From: Peptoniphilus vaginalis
Lineage (GTDB): Bacteria; Bacillota; Clostridia; Tissierellales; Peptoniphilaceae
Direction: 5' to 3'
Assembly: GCF_900176605.1 (NCBI RefSeq)
Contig: NZ_FXLP01000005.1
Location: forward strand, 682,001 to 746,000
Length of the DNA stretch: 64,000 nt
In this document: positions 18,501 through 28,008 of the stretch, in pieces
Layout of the letters: each line of letters opens with the position of its first letter
Numbering within the stretch: position 1 is the first letter of the stretch
Program-made: the position numbers and the translations under genes
Notes under the pieces: generated by a model
Database searches by the model: none
Told to the model about the DNA's origin: nothing
What the model saw: only the letters and a program-made list of their open reading frames with translations

Positions 18501-19362
18501 AATTGGCTCCACCTTGAATTCTGCCAAAATAAGCTATTAACTTTTGGCCATCTTTAAGTTCTGACTTAATATCTTTTCCATTCTTATCAACAACTTCATT
18601 TTTCATAGTAGAGTTTGCAATTTGAATTAAGTGTAACTCCATATGAATATAATCTTTATTATAAGCAGGGTCTGCATTGGTCTTTCGAACTCTTAATTGA
18701 ATATTATATTCTACTGAATCCTCCGCTACAATTTCGTAGCTAAATGCCTTGCCGTAGTCATCATAAATTCTGACATTATCTGCCTTTTCTCCAGCTTGTC
18801 TTCTTCCTTCTGTAACATCTTCAGATCCTGCAGCATATTTAAAGGTTACAATTCCTTTTGCATTCCCTGTTTTAGTATCTGTAGCTTCAAGACCAGCTTG
18901 AAGAATCTTATCTGATTCAAAAACATTTTTAATGTTTCCCCTAGAGTCTATTTGATTAATCTTGATTTTAAATCCATCCTTTAATCCAATATCATTAAGA
19001 TTAATTCCTCCTGCGTCAGATCCTGCTTTACTATTTTTAGTCAATATTTGTAATCTTAGAGGAAACAAAAACTCTGTTTTTGGGTCAAATCCCAATTGAG
19101 GATCTGGTTGTGCACTTCTAAATGAAACGCCATTTGAGAAAAGTCTAGCATATCTCTTAACTCGTATTGGATTTTTTGCACGATAACTTTGTTCTCTTTT
19201 TGTTTGAGTGCTTTCGTATTCTGAAAGCCCAAAATCTTTAGCATTGAAGGTCAACTTTTGACCTACAACATTTCCTTCTGCCTTTGCTAATACTGGTTGG
19301 GCTATGATTGTGCTCATTAGCATGAATAGCAAAAGAAGGCTTGAAATAATCTTTCTTTTCAT
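15508..19362 (-). CDS. Giant secreted repeat protein (InlB-like modules, Ig-like C-terminus)
   Basis: 1284 aa, third gene of the surface run. The ATG at 19362 follows GGAGAAAG and opens a clear signal peptide (MKRKIISSLLLLFMLM ... VLA); an upstream in-frame start at 19395 would only prefix a charged stretch. About residues 40-380 are an unrecognised ectodomain. From ~390 to ~1000 there are about five modules of ~110-130 aa. Each begins like V-x-F-K-A-G-A-N-G-x-L (FKAGANGTL, FKSDEHGFL, FSAGENGTI, FKAGANGKI, FDGNGGIL) and ends in an F-x-x-W ... A-x-F strand, with FDPSQPEG-type linkers. The C-terminus has two beta-sandwich-like domains (LTAKDNLANISEKK; VTIEQGYAGEKEILVFAEEG) that match the 1410-aa protein. 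No LPXTG or SLH. Likely an exposed fibre or adhesin. Confidence 0.75.
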   Translation of the reverse strand: MKRKIISSLLLLFMLMSTIIAQPVLAKAEGNVVGQKLTFNAKDFGLSEYESTQTKREQSYRAKNPIRVKRYARLFSNGVSFRSAQPDPQLGFDPKTEFLFPLRLQILTKNSKAGSDAGGINLNDIGLKDGFKIKINQIDSRGNIKNVFESDKILQAGLEATDTKTGNAKGIVTFKYAAGSEDVTEGRRQAGEKADNVRIYDDYGKAFSYEIVAEDSVEYNIQLRVRKTNADPAYNKDYIHMELHLIQIANSTMKNEVVDKNGKDIKSELKDGQKLIAYFGRIQGGANYFIDFSKKQTVLRKDFGDQKLIALNDLSIISKNRYHLRRAENFSWNEDGYVTLKDKQDKDIAFKVETSYDCVKGGLVKFIKQDKVIIPDEPGQGETPTPCPSTHYEVNFKAGANGTLKTGMKTRFFVQKGLTWGEAKEAEPKLTVPVPVPNTDYKFDAWYKEVNGALDKTKAGLPEDTTTVETATYQAEFTGKDKVVDKTPDDPNVTPELPKKPNPDFDPSQPEGDNNKREIPDDDYELITFKSDEHGFLNAGKNITRKVYAVLKTSTWADAKSADPKMDVPSIDSTTLKLTGADNYTFTKWTKDGSTEISLPEGTKKISELTDKTFIAKFEQNEIKRGKETTEPIPDGYIRLKFSAGENGTIATDNKADLIIDVLEKANKKVGDYTKPKITPNVGYSQKKDPNAWDKADTLVINSTNATSEDKKELIVTAQYDKKKSIIDITPKPPTPPTPGTEPEDPKGPTIPDKNIPDPDYIVVAFKAGANGKIKGGNKFYAILKNMTWKEAKEYTPDTTKGEAKLVIPSEFEPETGYGFVNWNPTLPTDENKKLEKLVQAGETKLTYIAKFDKDIKEDDNKDEEGYLRVVFDGNGGILKGNVKNSYKVRVGVAGVAGSESSKKTYADLARFSATNFVATDNTTDDGITPPIDQKFKEWRKGEETKKLDGAIEIQGTSKSVITVKAYYESETALVVPSITQTVSPALPADKKDDDNTAQKVLKVNFSNDPTTGATYKIVKEDGTEVATVTNPQKGDNYVEIPNTVVDKDIVKVKVTKPGMNEKTSDSITLDLAGPTFADLKIVKKTPHIATITGKVTDTPAGVYWVKIKGKGPNQTDTFVEIGTDGAFSIDMPITTDDEYTLTAKDNLANISEKKTSTGDVDKNNSFDKSKIKKVTIEQGYAGEKEILVFAEEGATVKLYKVNGGNEISLGEVTISSGMGSLSISDENGLVANERIYAIVIKDVSNNDISKFNTPAIMTVRPVTGENVTPPTNQPQAAAEGSQS

Positions 19363-19410
19363 ACTTTCTCCTTTTTTAATTTTACATAAAGTCATAAGAA
19401 TTTATATAAC

Positions 19411-22400
19411 TTATTTAACAGTTATTACTGTATCTGTAGCCTGACTTTGATAACCATATTTACTTGCTTTAACATAAATTGTCTGTTCTTTTACAAGTGA
19501 ACTTTCAAGCTTTACTACTGTCATAGAATCAAAAGTTGCAATTGCACTTCCAATTAACGTTTCCGTTTCACCATTCTTAGTAAATACTTCTACTTTAGCT
19601 CCCGGAACTGTGAAAACTAAAATCTCTGTTTCACCAGCAAAAGGTTGTTCAACGCTAACACTAATTTGAGGTTGATCTGCAAGATTTCTCATATCAGTTT
19701 CATCAGTCTTATTTCCAAACTTATCCTCAGCTATAAGAACTATACTTCCCCCTCTTGCAGGTTTACGGATTGTCGCAATAAATGTTCCATTATCACCTAT
19801 ATCAACTGTTCTAATAGTTGCATTGTCTGAAGTTTTTAAAGTGATTTTTCCTGGCAAGTTTTCATCTTGTATTGAACCTGAAATTTTTTGTGCTTGTCCT
19901 GGCATATTTTCAGAAACAATATTTTTTATTTCAGGTGCCTTTTTGTCTAAAATCAGCTTATCACTGACGTTTTCTCCGTAAGCTGCATCAGTTCCTTCGT
20001 AGTAGGCTTTCACTTCAACGGAATCACCATGGTAAACTTTTCGTTCTACTCCTGATGTGTTGTAGGTACTTGGTAAGGTTACAGTAAATTTACCTTCTTT
20101 ATCATAAGGAATTGGATCTATGTCCACTTTATTTCCTAAAATATAGAGGGCAAGTTTTGTTCCTTGTGGTTGGCCTGTGATTGTTCCTGTGATTGTTGTT
20201 TCACCATTATCTGTATTATGTCCTTGACTTATTACAGGTTTTGGCAATTGTGCCTGATTTGTAGGTTTTGCGTTTGCTACAAGGACTGTGACTTCTTTTC
20301 CCTTTTCTCCAAGGACTTTAACTTTTGGAAGTGTTGTAAGAACAGTGTTATTATTGACTTCTTCTTCCTTTAAAGTCGGTTTTGGATCTTGTTTGAAGTC
20401 ATTGTTAAGCAAGTCTTCTTCTGTCATATAAGTTGCACTACCTGATGCAGGTTTTGTGATTTCATATGCATCCATAGCCTTCCAAGTTACTGGTGCTGTA
20501 GATCCTGCTTTTAATTTCAAGCTTGGCAATAAGGCATCTTTAACTTTTTCACCGTCTGCACTAAGGATTGGGAATTGATTTTCAAGTAATTTGAAATCAT
20601 CTTTTGCCTTATAGATATAAAGACTGTTGTCTTTTATCTTTTCTATTCCAGTACCTGGTACAAAGGCTAAATATCCATAATCTTTTGGCAGTGGCAAGAA
20701 TCCTATGTCGCTTGGTTGCTTGTCCTTATTAGGATCAATTGCAAGGTCCGGATATACATAAAGGTCAAAGTTTTTGTTAAGACTTGTATTTTCGTCAAGT
20801 TTAATCTTTACTTGACTTGTTATCATCTTCATTGCCTTTGGCTCTTGTATGTTAGTATCTAAGGTTTCTGGAATTTCAAAAGTAATTTTATCTTTTACTT
20901 TATCCCAAGTTGCTTTTATTTTGTCTTTATTCGGATCACTTTCTACATTGTCATTTAGTCCGACTTGTGCCTTAAAGTCATCTTGACTTGGCTTTTCTCC
21001 TTCCCAAACTGCAAGGGCTTTTACTTGCAAGTATGGAAGTAAAGTCAATAGGTCATTACCACCAAGATTTTTGATAGCCTCATCTATTGTTTTTTTAGCT
21101 TTATCCAATGCCTTTTGATTTTCTTCATTTGGCGTTGTAACTTTTGGACTTCCATCGTCGTTAATCAACTCTTTAGCCTTGTCGATAGCTTTCTTTAAGG
21201 CATCCTTCTTAGTCTTATCCAAGGTGTTGTCTTTACCAAGCTTGTCATAAAGATTATTACCAAGGTCATAGCTTTCCTTTAGTGGTCCAGTGTTTAGTTG
21301 AACCCACTTAGTCCACCAGTGACCCTCTGTCTTATAGCCAGGATGCATTACTTGAACTCGGATTTTTTCTCCTGCAACAAGTTGTCTATTGGTTTCAACT
21401 ATATAGTTCCCAGTGGAGTCCAGAGTTGCTTTTCCTAACAATTCTTTTTGTGTTTCTCCGTCTAATAGTGCGATAGCAACACTACCGCCCTTGTATTCTG
21501 GTTTTTCTTTTCTCAAAGTGACTTTTTCTTGAGTGTCGCCTGCCTTGAAGACTGTGCTGTTGTCATAGTCTGCATGATAAGCTTCTACTTTAACTTTTTG
21601 ATTTTTAAGTTCTAAAGTCGATCCATCTTTAAAGGTTACTTTTATGTTGCCGACTTTATCTCCCGCCGTATCGGCATTTCTACTAGATTGGTCTTCTACT
21701 TTTTCTATTGGAATATCACCTTGAATTTCTTCAGGGAAGGTTTCATCAGGCTTTGGTTGACGTTTTTCAACGGCGCCTTTCCAAAGGTCTTGGATGTCCT
21801 TAATTACATTATCCTTAACTGCCTGATCTGATATATTCTTAATGTCATCATCTTCAGGATTTAATATACGACGTTGAAGGACATTTATATCTTTAACTTG
21901 TAGATAATTTTTCCATTTGTCCGCCATCTTTTGATCCTCATATGATGCATATAAGTTGACGTCGTGGCTATCTGCTATTAACTTTTCTGGAGTGTGGACG
22001 CCGTTTTTAACTTCTCCTAATATATTGGCATCAGTTGCTCTTTCATCTGTGTGCCATGCCTTAAAGGTCATAAATGGACTATCTGCCTTTGGATAGTATC
22101 CGTCTGTTGCCTGCATAATTTGGTCTATAGTAGCAAAGTCAATAGGGGTTTCTTTTCTAATCCAAAAGTTTACTTGGTTGCCCTTTGTTTCATCTTTTCC
22201 ATCTTTTTTTCTATAGATTTTACCGTCACCACGTTCTTTTGTGCTTGCCTTACTTGTTCCGTGTAGTGTAAGAGTTACATAGTTGTCGCCAGGATTGTCA
22301 GCTACATCATCTTTTGGAATGATAACCTTAGTCGGTTCATAGTTGGCCTTTAAGGTTGTTGTTTCAACATAATCATCTGTTTTTCCTGAGAATATATTTT

Positions 22401-23643
22401 CTAAGCCTTTACCCGTCCAAGGATGCTCTTCATTTTGAATTTCGCCTTTATCTCCTTGGGCTGTTATAGCCCTAAGCTTTTGAAGCAATTCCCCGTCGTT
22501 CCATTTTGTTTCATTTCGCACATCAAGATAGGAGCACGCTTGTTTCTTAAAGTTTCCATTTTGGATTTTACCACTTACTGATTGATTGCCAATAGTTGTA
22601 CCATTAGCATCTAGGGTAATACGTTGATATCCATCGGGAACTTTACCAGCTTGATCTGCCGGCACTTCCATAATTTTCGGCATAAGCTCTAGTTCGATCT
22701 TCCCGCCGACGCCTTCCACGTAGCTTGACTTAATGCTTTTAACGCGTTTGCCGTGTCTAAAGTTTCTCGTCCAAACCCTGTCGCCGACAAGATTGGTTCC
22801 GTAATTATCTAAGACAGCTACTTGCGGCATTTCTTTTGTAAAGGCATAGCTATCGAAAACATAGGTTCCGTTTTGGTCTCCGATTTCCCAAAGGTTGTAG
22901 TCGCCCGGTTCCTTTGGTAAATCGAAGGCATCAATGTCATCGTTAGTAGCCTTATCACTTGTCAAGAATTTTACCTTTAACTCTTCCGGCACCATGTCAC
23001 TAATATCGCCCTGATCGGATGCACTAAATTCTGTTCCATAGGGGGTCTTGTAGCTTACATTTAGCATTGGCTTGTGGTGTTCCATAATCTTTGTTTCCAT
23101 AGTGTAAACACCATGAAGTTCACCCTTACTCCAAACACTATGGTTGGCTTTTTCTTGTATCCAACCGGTTGATTCTTCGTAGGTTGCTGGAATGTCTTTT
23201 CTCTCGCTAAAGTTGTTATCGGAATGGAAACCGTAAAACTCTCCATTAAGAGGTGGAATATCAAAAGACCAAGTTAATGTCGGAATGTTCTTTGGTCTTG
23301 ATCCATCTTCATAGCCTGTTGAAAAATGGGAGCCTTCGTTAGGATCGGCTTGGTAGGATGAACTATCCTTAAAGTAGGTAATCCATTGTTTATAGACACC
23401 TATTTGTCCATATCCCATATTTTTAAAGTAGGTGTTCCATGGGAATGCTTTGCCTTTTAAACCCTGAGCGCTGACTTTACTTTGTACGCCAATAGGAATG
23501 GCGTCATTTTCATCTCCTGCATCTCTTGTTTGGTAGCTTTGGGAAGACTTGTTTTGAGTGTCCTCCTCTGCCCAAACAGATGCGGATGGAAGTAACATTA
23601 AACCTGCTAGGAGGATTGAACATATTCTATTTGAAATTTTCAT
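19411..23643 (-). CDS. Giant secreted protein with FIVAR-like segment and Ig-like C-terminus
   Basis: 1410 aa, second gene of the surface run. Signal peptide MKISNRICSILLAGLMLL ... VWA. The N-terminal ~340 residues include VLDNYGTNLVGDRVWTRNFR, which loosely parallels a stretch of the upstream 1372-aa protein (GTRDYGNNLYSYQRHFR). InlB-like modules follow (KAWHTDERAT ... LYASYE). Near the middle is a Rib-like piece (VGNIKVTFKDGSTLEL) and a helical FIVAR-like segment (TKKDALKKAIDKAKELIND; LDKAKKTIDEAIKNL). The last ~180 residues are two beta-sandwich domains (VLIAEDKFGNKTDE; VSVEQPFAGETEILVFTVPG). GGAGGTATGAT precedes the ATG and the upstream stop is 11 bp away. No wall anchor is visible. The 5' part (about 22640-22960) looks richer in G+C than the rest. 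Confidence 0.72.
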   Translation of the reverse strand: MKISNRICSILLAGLMLLPSASVWAEEDTQNKSSQSYQTRDAGDENDAIPIGVQSKVSAQGLKGKAFPWNTYFKNMGYGQIGVYKQWITYFKDSSSYQADPNEGSHFSTGYEDGSRPKNIPTLTWSFDIPPLNGEFYGFHSDNNFSERKDIPATYEESTGWIQEKANHSVWSKGELHGVYTMETKIMEHHKPMLNVSYKTPYGTEFSASDQGDISDMVPEELKVKFLTSDKATNDDIDAFDLPKEPGDYNLWEIGDQNGTYVFDSYAFTKEMPQVAVLDNYGTNLVGDRVWTRNFRHGKRVKSIKSSYVEGVGGKIELELMPKIMEVPADQAGKVPDGYQRITLDANGTTIGNQSVSGKIQNGNFKKQACSYLDVRNETKWNDGELLQKLRAITAQGDKGEIQNEEHPWTGKGLENIFSGKTDDYVETTTLKANYEPTKVIIPKDDVADNPGDNYVTLTLHGTSKASTKERGDGKIYRKKDGKDETKGNQVNFWIRKETPIDFATIDQIMQATDGYYPKADSPFMTFKAWHTDERATDANILGEVKNGVHTPEKLIADSHDVNLYASYEDQKMADKWKNYLQVKDINVLQRRILNPEDDDIKNISDQAVKDNVIKDIQDLWKGAVEKRQPKPDETFPEEIQGDIPIEKVEDQSSRNADTAGDKVGNIKVTFKDGSTLELKNQKVKVEAYHADYDNSTVFKAGDTQEKVTLRKEKPEYKGGSVAIALLDGETQKELLGKATLDSTGNYIVETNRQLVAGEKIRVQVMHPGYKTEGHWWTKWVQLNTGPLKESYDLGNNLYDKLGKDNTLDKTKKDALKKAIDKAKELINDDGSPKVTTPNEENQKALDKAKKTIDEAIKNLGGNDLLTLLPYLQVKALAVWEGEKPSQDDFKAQVGLNDNVESDPNKDKIKATWDKVKDKITFEIPETLDTNIQEPKAMKMITSQVKIKLDENTSLNKNFDLYVYPDLAIDPNKDKQPSDIGFLPLPKDYGYLAFVPGTGIEKIKDNSLYIYKAKDDFKLLENQFPILSADGEKVKDALLPSLKLKAGSTAPVTWKAMDAYEITKPASGSATYMTEEDLLNNDFKQDPKPTLKEEEVNNNTVLTTLPKVKVLGEKGKEVTVLVANAKPTNQAQLPKPVISQGHNTDNGETTITGTITGQPQGTKLALYILGNKVDIDPIPYDKEGKFTVTLPSTYNTSGVERKVYHGDSVEVKAYYEGTDAAYGENVSDKLILDKKAPEIKNIVSENMPGQAQKISGSIQDENLPGKITLKTSDNATIRTVDIGDNGTFIATIRKPARGGSIVLIAEDKFGNKTDETDMRNLADQPQISVSVEQPFAGETEILVFTVPGAKVEVFTKNGETETLIGSAIATFDSMTVVKLESSLVKEQTIYVKASKYGYQSQATDTVITVK

Positions 23644-23654
23644 ATCATACCTCC

Positions 23655-26600
23655 TTAACGTACCTTAACCCTATATGGGTAAGTTGTTTTACCATTTAAT
23701 GAGCCACTAACATCAATAATATCACCAGGTTTTAGACGATCATCCTTGCCGCCTCCTGTAAACCTAAATCTACCTGTATTACCGACTTCACTTAGGGTGA
23801 ATTGTGTACCACCTCTAATAACTTTTACAGTAACACTTGCGCCTTGGCTGTCATCTCTTCTATTAACATAGATATATTTTGAATAACGTTTAGGTTCTAC
23901 AACTCCAAGTGTAATGAATTCCGGCACATTGATTTTCGTCTTTATGGTTTTGCTATTTCCAAAGTAATCGATATAGGTTACGGAAATGTCTTGTCCTAAA
24001 GGTGCAATGCTTGTGCCTATAAATTCTCTTGTTCCATCATTGTTCACTTTTACGCTATTGAGTTGGAACTCTCTAGTCTTACCAGGATAGCTTATCTTAA
24101 TTGTATGGCTCGGTTTTACATCTTCACTCATAATTGCCTTGATACTTGCTCTTAAAGAACCTGGGCTTGTAATGGCTTCTGCCCTATCTAATTTTGCCTT
24201 TGTATCAAGTTTTAAGGTTTCTTCAGAGTAAACTGCCTTTTTCTTCTTTTCCATACTTACAATATAAAAAGTATTGTCATCCAAAGCTTCTGATTCCGGT
24301 TTTGGAATCTTGAAATAGATGGTACTGTTGGAAGGCAAGGCTTCTCGTAGGTAATAAGTGTAGTAGTCTACACCATTTACCGTTACCTTGTAGTTGTGTC
24401 CGTTTTTGCTATCCGCCGCAATTTGTTTGTCTACTTCTGCACTGATAGCTTTGGCTTTTTCCTGTGCATCGGCATCGACAATTCCTTGAGCAAATGTCGG
24501 GTTTTGTTGTGCTCCGGGAACTTTACTGAGGACTTTATCATACTCTTTCTTATTCACTAGGGCGTAAACTGTTCCTTGTTTTGCTTCATAAAGGGTTGGA
24601 GAAGGAAGTGTCGCTGCAATTACAGTATATTCTTTATTGTCTTTCGTTTCATTGTGCTCTTGTCTTAAGTGTACAAGCCTATTGGAATCACGCAAAGGTT
24701 CAAAGGTAACTGGTGTAAATCTTGATTCTTTTTGACCCTTCTTGTTAGATACCCTCATTTTATCAGTCTTTTGTTTACCATCACTGCTTTCGGTACAGAA
24801 GAATTTATTAACATCCGGATTTTTAAAAGCCAATCGAACAGCAGTATGGTTTTTATCTGTAAATTCCGCCTTGAACAAATCTGGAGATGCAGTTGTTCCA
24901 TGGACTGTCCATGTTCCTTTTGCCTTGTCTAAAGTCAATTCATATTCATAGGTTTCACTATCTTTAGGAGTATAATAAATGTGAATCTTATCTACATTTT
25001 GTGCACCAGGAGATTTATTTTCACTGTAGCTAATGATAGCTTCAGTATCACTATGGGTTATGGTATCTACGTTTGGATTTGGAACATCAACAGGAATATT
25101 TGCAACTTTAATTTCGTACCCATTGTAGTCATTAGTACCTTCTTGTTCTTTGCTTTGAATTGTTTTTCTAGTAGTTGCTGCTGTAAAGGCATCAACTTGT
25201 CCCTTATTTTTTTCACTAGGGATGGTTACTGTTTGCAATTTTGCAACTTGTCTACCATCACTCCATGGATCTGCTGGAGCATCTGGATTGATTCCGGCTC
25301 CTGATGCGTGGTGGAAGATTTGTACTCCCAATGTCGCCCAGTCATTTGTAAAATTCATGTAATCATTCATATATTCATCAGGCACTTCTACAAGTGAGTA
25401 GGATATACGTACACCAAATTCGTCATAGCCTCTAACTTTCCATGTCGGTGTATTATTTCCTTTATATTCTTTTAGGACTGTTTGCTTGTAAGCATCCCAA
25501 GACGTTTCATCTACACCATAGTCTCTTGGTCTTAGAGGGTGGTAGTTTGCATCTACGTGAACTGTTGGGTCATTAAAGTTGGTTACATGAGTTCTGTATA
25601 GAAGACCCATATAAACTTTTGGTTTATCCCCATTGTAATCCTCGTACTTCTTCTTAGTCCAATCGTATTTTTTGAATTCTTTTTTCGCTGTTACAGTGAT
25701 ATATGGCTTGTAGTTGGCATATAGATCAATTACACCTTGGTTGTCCTTTGCAATCTGTTGTAAGTCCCCTTCAAGAACCAAGTTGAATCCGTTAGGTAGA
25801 TATGGTGGATTTACATACTTTCCATCTTTTTTTGTCAAACTCTTGCCGTCTTGCAGTTGCTTCAAGGTGTAAACCATATACTTACCCGATGCTTTTGCAG
25901 AGATTTGGTTGGCATTGTCTACTAAGTGATCTCCAAAGGATACATTTAAGCCTTTTTGGATTGTCCAACCAACGAAGGATTGATCCTTCATCTTAAAGTC
26001 ATCCCCAAGATTTCCCGGTGTACTTGAGTTGTAATAAGGTTGATCAATTTTAACTGATGCCTTTCTATTTTGGAACATATCCTTAGTAACTGGGATTTCT
26101 TTTATTCTTTCATCTTTACCATCTTTTCCATTATGAAGGACTATCTTTAAGATAGGCTTATAAACAGCGTAAAGAGTCTTAGCTTCAAGTTCTTTCTTGT
26201 CGCTTTGATAAAATACATCGTTTGTTTTATCAAAGGCATCTTTTTTACTCTCTTCTCCATCTCTAGACCAAGCCCAGTGGGAGAAAACCATATTTTCTAG
26301 TTCAGCCGTTTCCCCTACACCAGGGTAAACATTGTTTGGATAACCGAGTTCTGGATCCATCCCTGTTTTTTTCGCCTTGTCGATTTTTTTATTCTTGTGG
26401 ATGTAGTAAAAGCTTTCTGGTTTTTCAGCTTTATTTACAAGTTTTCCACCTTGGAAACTGTTATAGTCAAAAGTTACTTTTACATAATCCTTCTTAACAT
26501 CTTCGCCATTGTAGGCTAAGAATTCCTTAGGCTCTCCTTCCGAACCCTTAATCAAATCTCTTTTTAACTTTAGATGGTCTGTAATATCCATCTTCACCGG

Positions 26601-27773
26601 TTGATTAAAGGTAAGGTCTGCTCCAGAAGCACCCCTCATGGTATAGCTTAAATTCATCTTGGCTACAACTTTTTTCGCCTTTTGATCAATCTCGTAGCTT
26701 ACGGAACTGTTTTGGATTGCATTTAGTACCTTATCTTGGGTTGCTTTACTTAAAGTTCCCACAGACCTCATTGCTGCTTCTGTTTTCTTTTTGGAATCTT
26801 CCTTTAATAGTTTTTCTATAGCTGCTTTTTCTGTATCTGTTAATTGCAACTTATTGTCTACATAAATATCCTTGGTCATGTCCATACGGGCAATGGCTCC
26901 CACACCCATGGACCCGGATACTCTAAAGTGTCGTTGGTAAGAATACAGATTGTTGCCGTAGTCGCGAGTACCGGCAATCAAAACAACCTTGGAAAGGTCT
27001 GTTCCCTTGCCGTGACTGGTAGTGAACTTCCAAGTGCTCGACGCATCGGCTTGGCTTGCCCAGTCGTTGAGACAGTAGCGGAAGGTTCCATACTTGCCGT
27101 CTCCAACGCCTTCTAAAACATTGTATCGACGCCAAAAATTCAAGGTGTCGAAAAGATCTGTTCCTTGGAAGGCGCTTTCCAAGTACTTATAGTTCATATT
27201 GAAGTAGTTGGTATTGTTTCTATATTGATATTTACCGTCATCTTCAGAACGCCAGCGGTTTTTGTCCGGGTTGTTGAATCTCTGAACGCCGTTGGTTCCT
27301 TCTTGGTCGATTCCTACATTAAGTACATCTTTGGAGGCAACATTCCAGTCTCCGCCTTTCCCGTAGTCATAGCGCCATTTTGTTCGATTTATAACTACAT
27401 CTTTGGCGCTATCATCGGCCATGTGTGGCAAAAATAAGACGTGTTTTATCCCGCCGCCGTTACCACTGGTTAACTTGCTTCGCCATATACCACCTGTGGG
27501 CATAAAGTCAACTTCCCAGTCGATCTTCCCCGTGTCGGGATGTTCTGTTCTTTTGATATTGACATAATCATCATAAGAGTATTGGAAGTTATCATCTCTA
27601 GTGACTGTTTCCATGGCATCATCTCGAATGTCTATGGTTTTCTGTCCTTGTTTATTTTGCCCAAAACCTCCGTGCCATCCGTTCCCAAAGGAAACGTTTG
27701 GTACAATTGATATGGTAATTATTAAGACAAATAAGACTATCAAATTCCCTAAATGCTTAGGGTTTTTTTTCAT
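23655..27773 (-). CDS. Giant secreted protein, first gene of the surface run
   Basis: 1372 aa. The ATG at 27773 has GGAGGA seven bases upstream; a TTG at 27779 is too close to it. Signal peptide: MKKNPKHLGNLIVLFVLIITISIVPNVSFG. Residues ~25-300 are a Trp/Tyr/Asp-rich domain I do not recognise (WEVDFMPTGGIWRSKLTSG; FRYCLNDWASQADASSTWKF). InlB-like modules follow at ~430-560 and ~560-700 (FSHWAWSRDGEES ... LYAVYKP; FVGWTIQKG ... LYANYKP). A ~500-residue middle region is unassigned. The C-terminus is a pair of beta-sandwich-like domains (ISVTYIDYFGNSKTIKT; then a final strand set ending TTYPYRVKVR). No LPXTG or SLH. Its 5' end (26880-27500) is visibly richer in G+C than flanking sequence, suggesting recombination. 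Role inferred: surface adhesin or structural protein. Confidence 0.72.
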   Translation of the reverse strand: MKKNPKHLGNLIVLFVLIITISIVPNVSFGNGWHGGFGQNKQGQKTIDIRDDAMETVTRDDNFQYSYDDYVNIKRTEHPDTGKIDWEVDFMPTGGIWRSKLTSGNGGGIKHVLFLPHMADDSAKDVVINRTKWRYDYGKGGDWNVASKDVLNVGIDQEGTNGVQRFNNPDKNRWRSEDDGKYQYRNNTNYFNMNYKYLESAFQGTDLFDTLNFWRRYNVLEGVGDGKYGTFRYCLNDWASQADASSTWKFTTSHGKGTDLSKVVLIAGTRDYGNNLYSYQRHFRVSGSMGVGAIARMDMTKDIYVDNKLQLTDTEKAAIEKLLKEDSKKKTEAAMRSVGTLSKATQDKVLNAIQNSSVSYEIDQKAKKVVAKMNLSYTMRGASGADLTFNQPVKMDITDHLKLKRDLIKGSEGEPKEFLAYNGEDVKKDYVKVTFDYNSFQGGKLVNKAEKPESFYYIHKNKKIDKAKKTGMDPELGYPNNVYPGVGETAELENMVFSHWAWSRDGEESKKDAFDKTNDVFYQSDKKELEAKTLYAVYKPILKIVLHNGKDGKDERIKEIPVTKDMFQNRKASVKIDQPYYNSSTPGNLGDDFKMKDQSFVGWTIQKGLNVSFGDHLVDNANQISAKASGKYMVYTLKQLQDGKSLTKKDGKYVNPPYLPNGFNLVLEGDLQQIAKDNQGVIDLYANYKPYITVTAKKEFKKYDWTKKKYEDYNGDKPKVYMGLLYRTHVTNFNDPTVHVDANYHPLRPRDYGVDETSWDAYKQTVLKEYKGNNTPTWKVRGYDEFGVRISYSLVEVPDEYMNDYMNFTNDWATLGVQIFHHASGAGINPDAPADPWSDGRQVAKLQTVTIPSEKNKGQVDAFTAATTRKTIQSKEQEGTNDYNGYEIKVANIPVDVPNPNVDTITHSDTEAIISYSENKSPGAQNVDKIHIYYTPKDSETYEYELTLDKAKGTWTVHGTTASPDLFKAEFTDKNHTAVRLAFKNPDVNKFFCTESSDGKQKTDKMRVSNKKGQKESRFTPVTFEPLRDSNRLVHLRQEHNETKDNKEYTVIAATLPSPTLYEAKQGTVYALVNKKEYDKVLSKVPGAQQNPTFAQGIVDADAQEKAKAISAEVDKQIAADSKNGHNYKVTVNGVDYYTYYLREALPSNSTIYFKIPKPESEALDDNTFYIVSMEKKKKAVYSEETLKLDTKAKLDRAEAITSPGSLRASIKAIMSEDVKPSHTIKISYPGKTREFQLNSVKVNNDGTREFIGTSIAPLGQDISVTYIDYFGNSKTIKTKINVPEFITLGVVEPKRYSKYIYVNRRDDSQGASVTVKVIRGGTQFTLSEVGNTGRFRFTGGGKDDRLKPGDIIDVSGSLNGKTTYPYRVKVR

Positions 27774-28008
27774 AATCAATTCCTCCTTTTTTTAGCTTAT
27801 ATTCTTGCAGTTATTTTCTACAGTTCAGACTCTCATTTTATACTCAATCCCCCCTAAAAAGAATCTACCTGAACTTTTCTAAGTTATTATACTCTTTCCG
27901 TGTATGTTCTTCCAGTGCGTTTTTCCAATTTTATTGAATTCACAATCCTATTTTTCAAGTTTCTTTAATCCTTATGTATAAACCCTTGAATTTACGGCTT
28001 TTCTTCTA

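Noticed and set aside
24732-27437. Several plus-strand open frames of 60-107 codons inside the giant surface genes
   Set aside because: They lack ribosome sites and recognisable domains and lie antisense to a continuous frame with a signal peptide and known repeat types.
8707-27773. Sortase-anchored (LPXTG) proteins
   Set aside because: I looked at the C-termini of all surface proteins. None has LPXTG followed by a hydrophobic helix and a positive tail.
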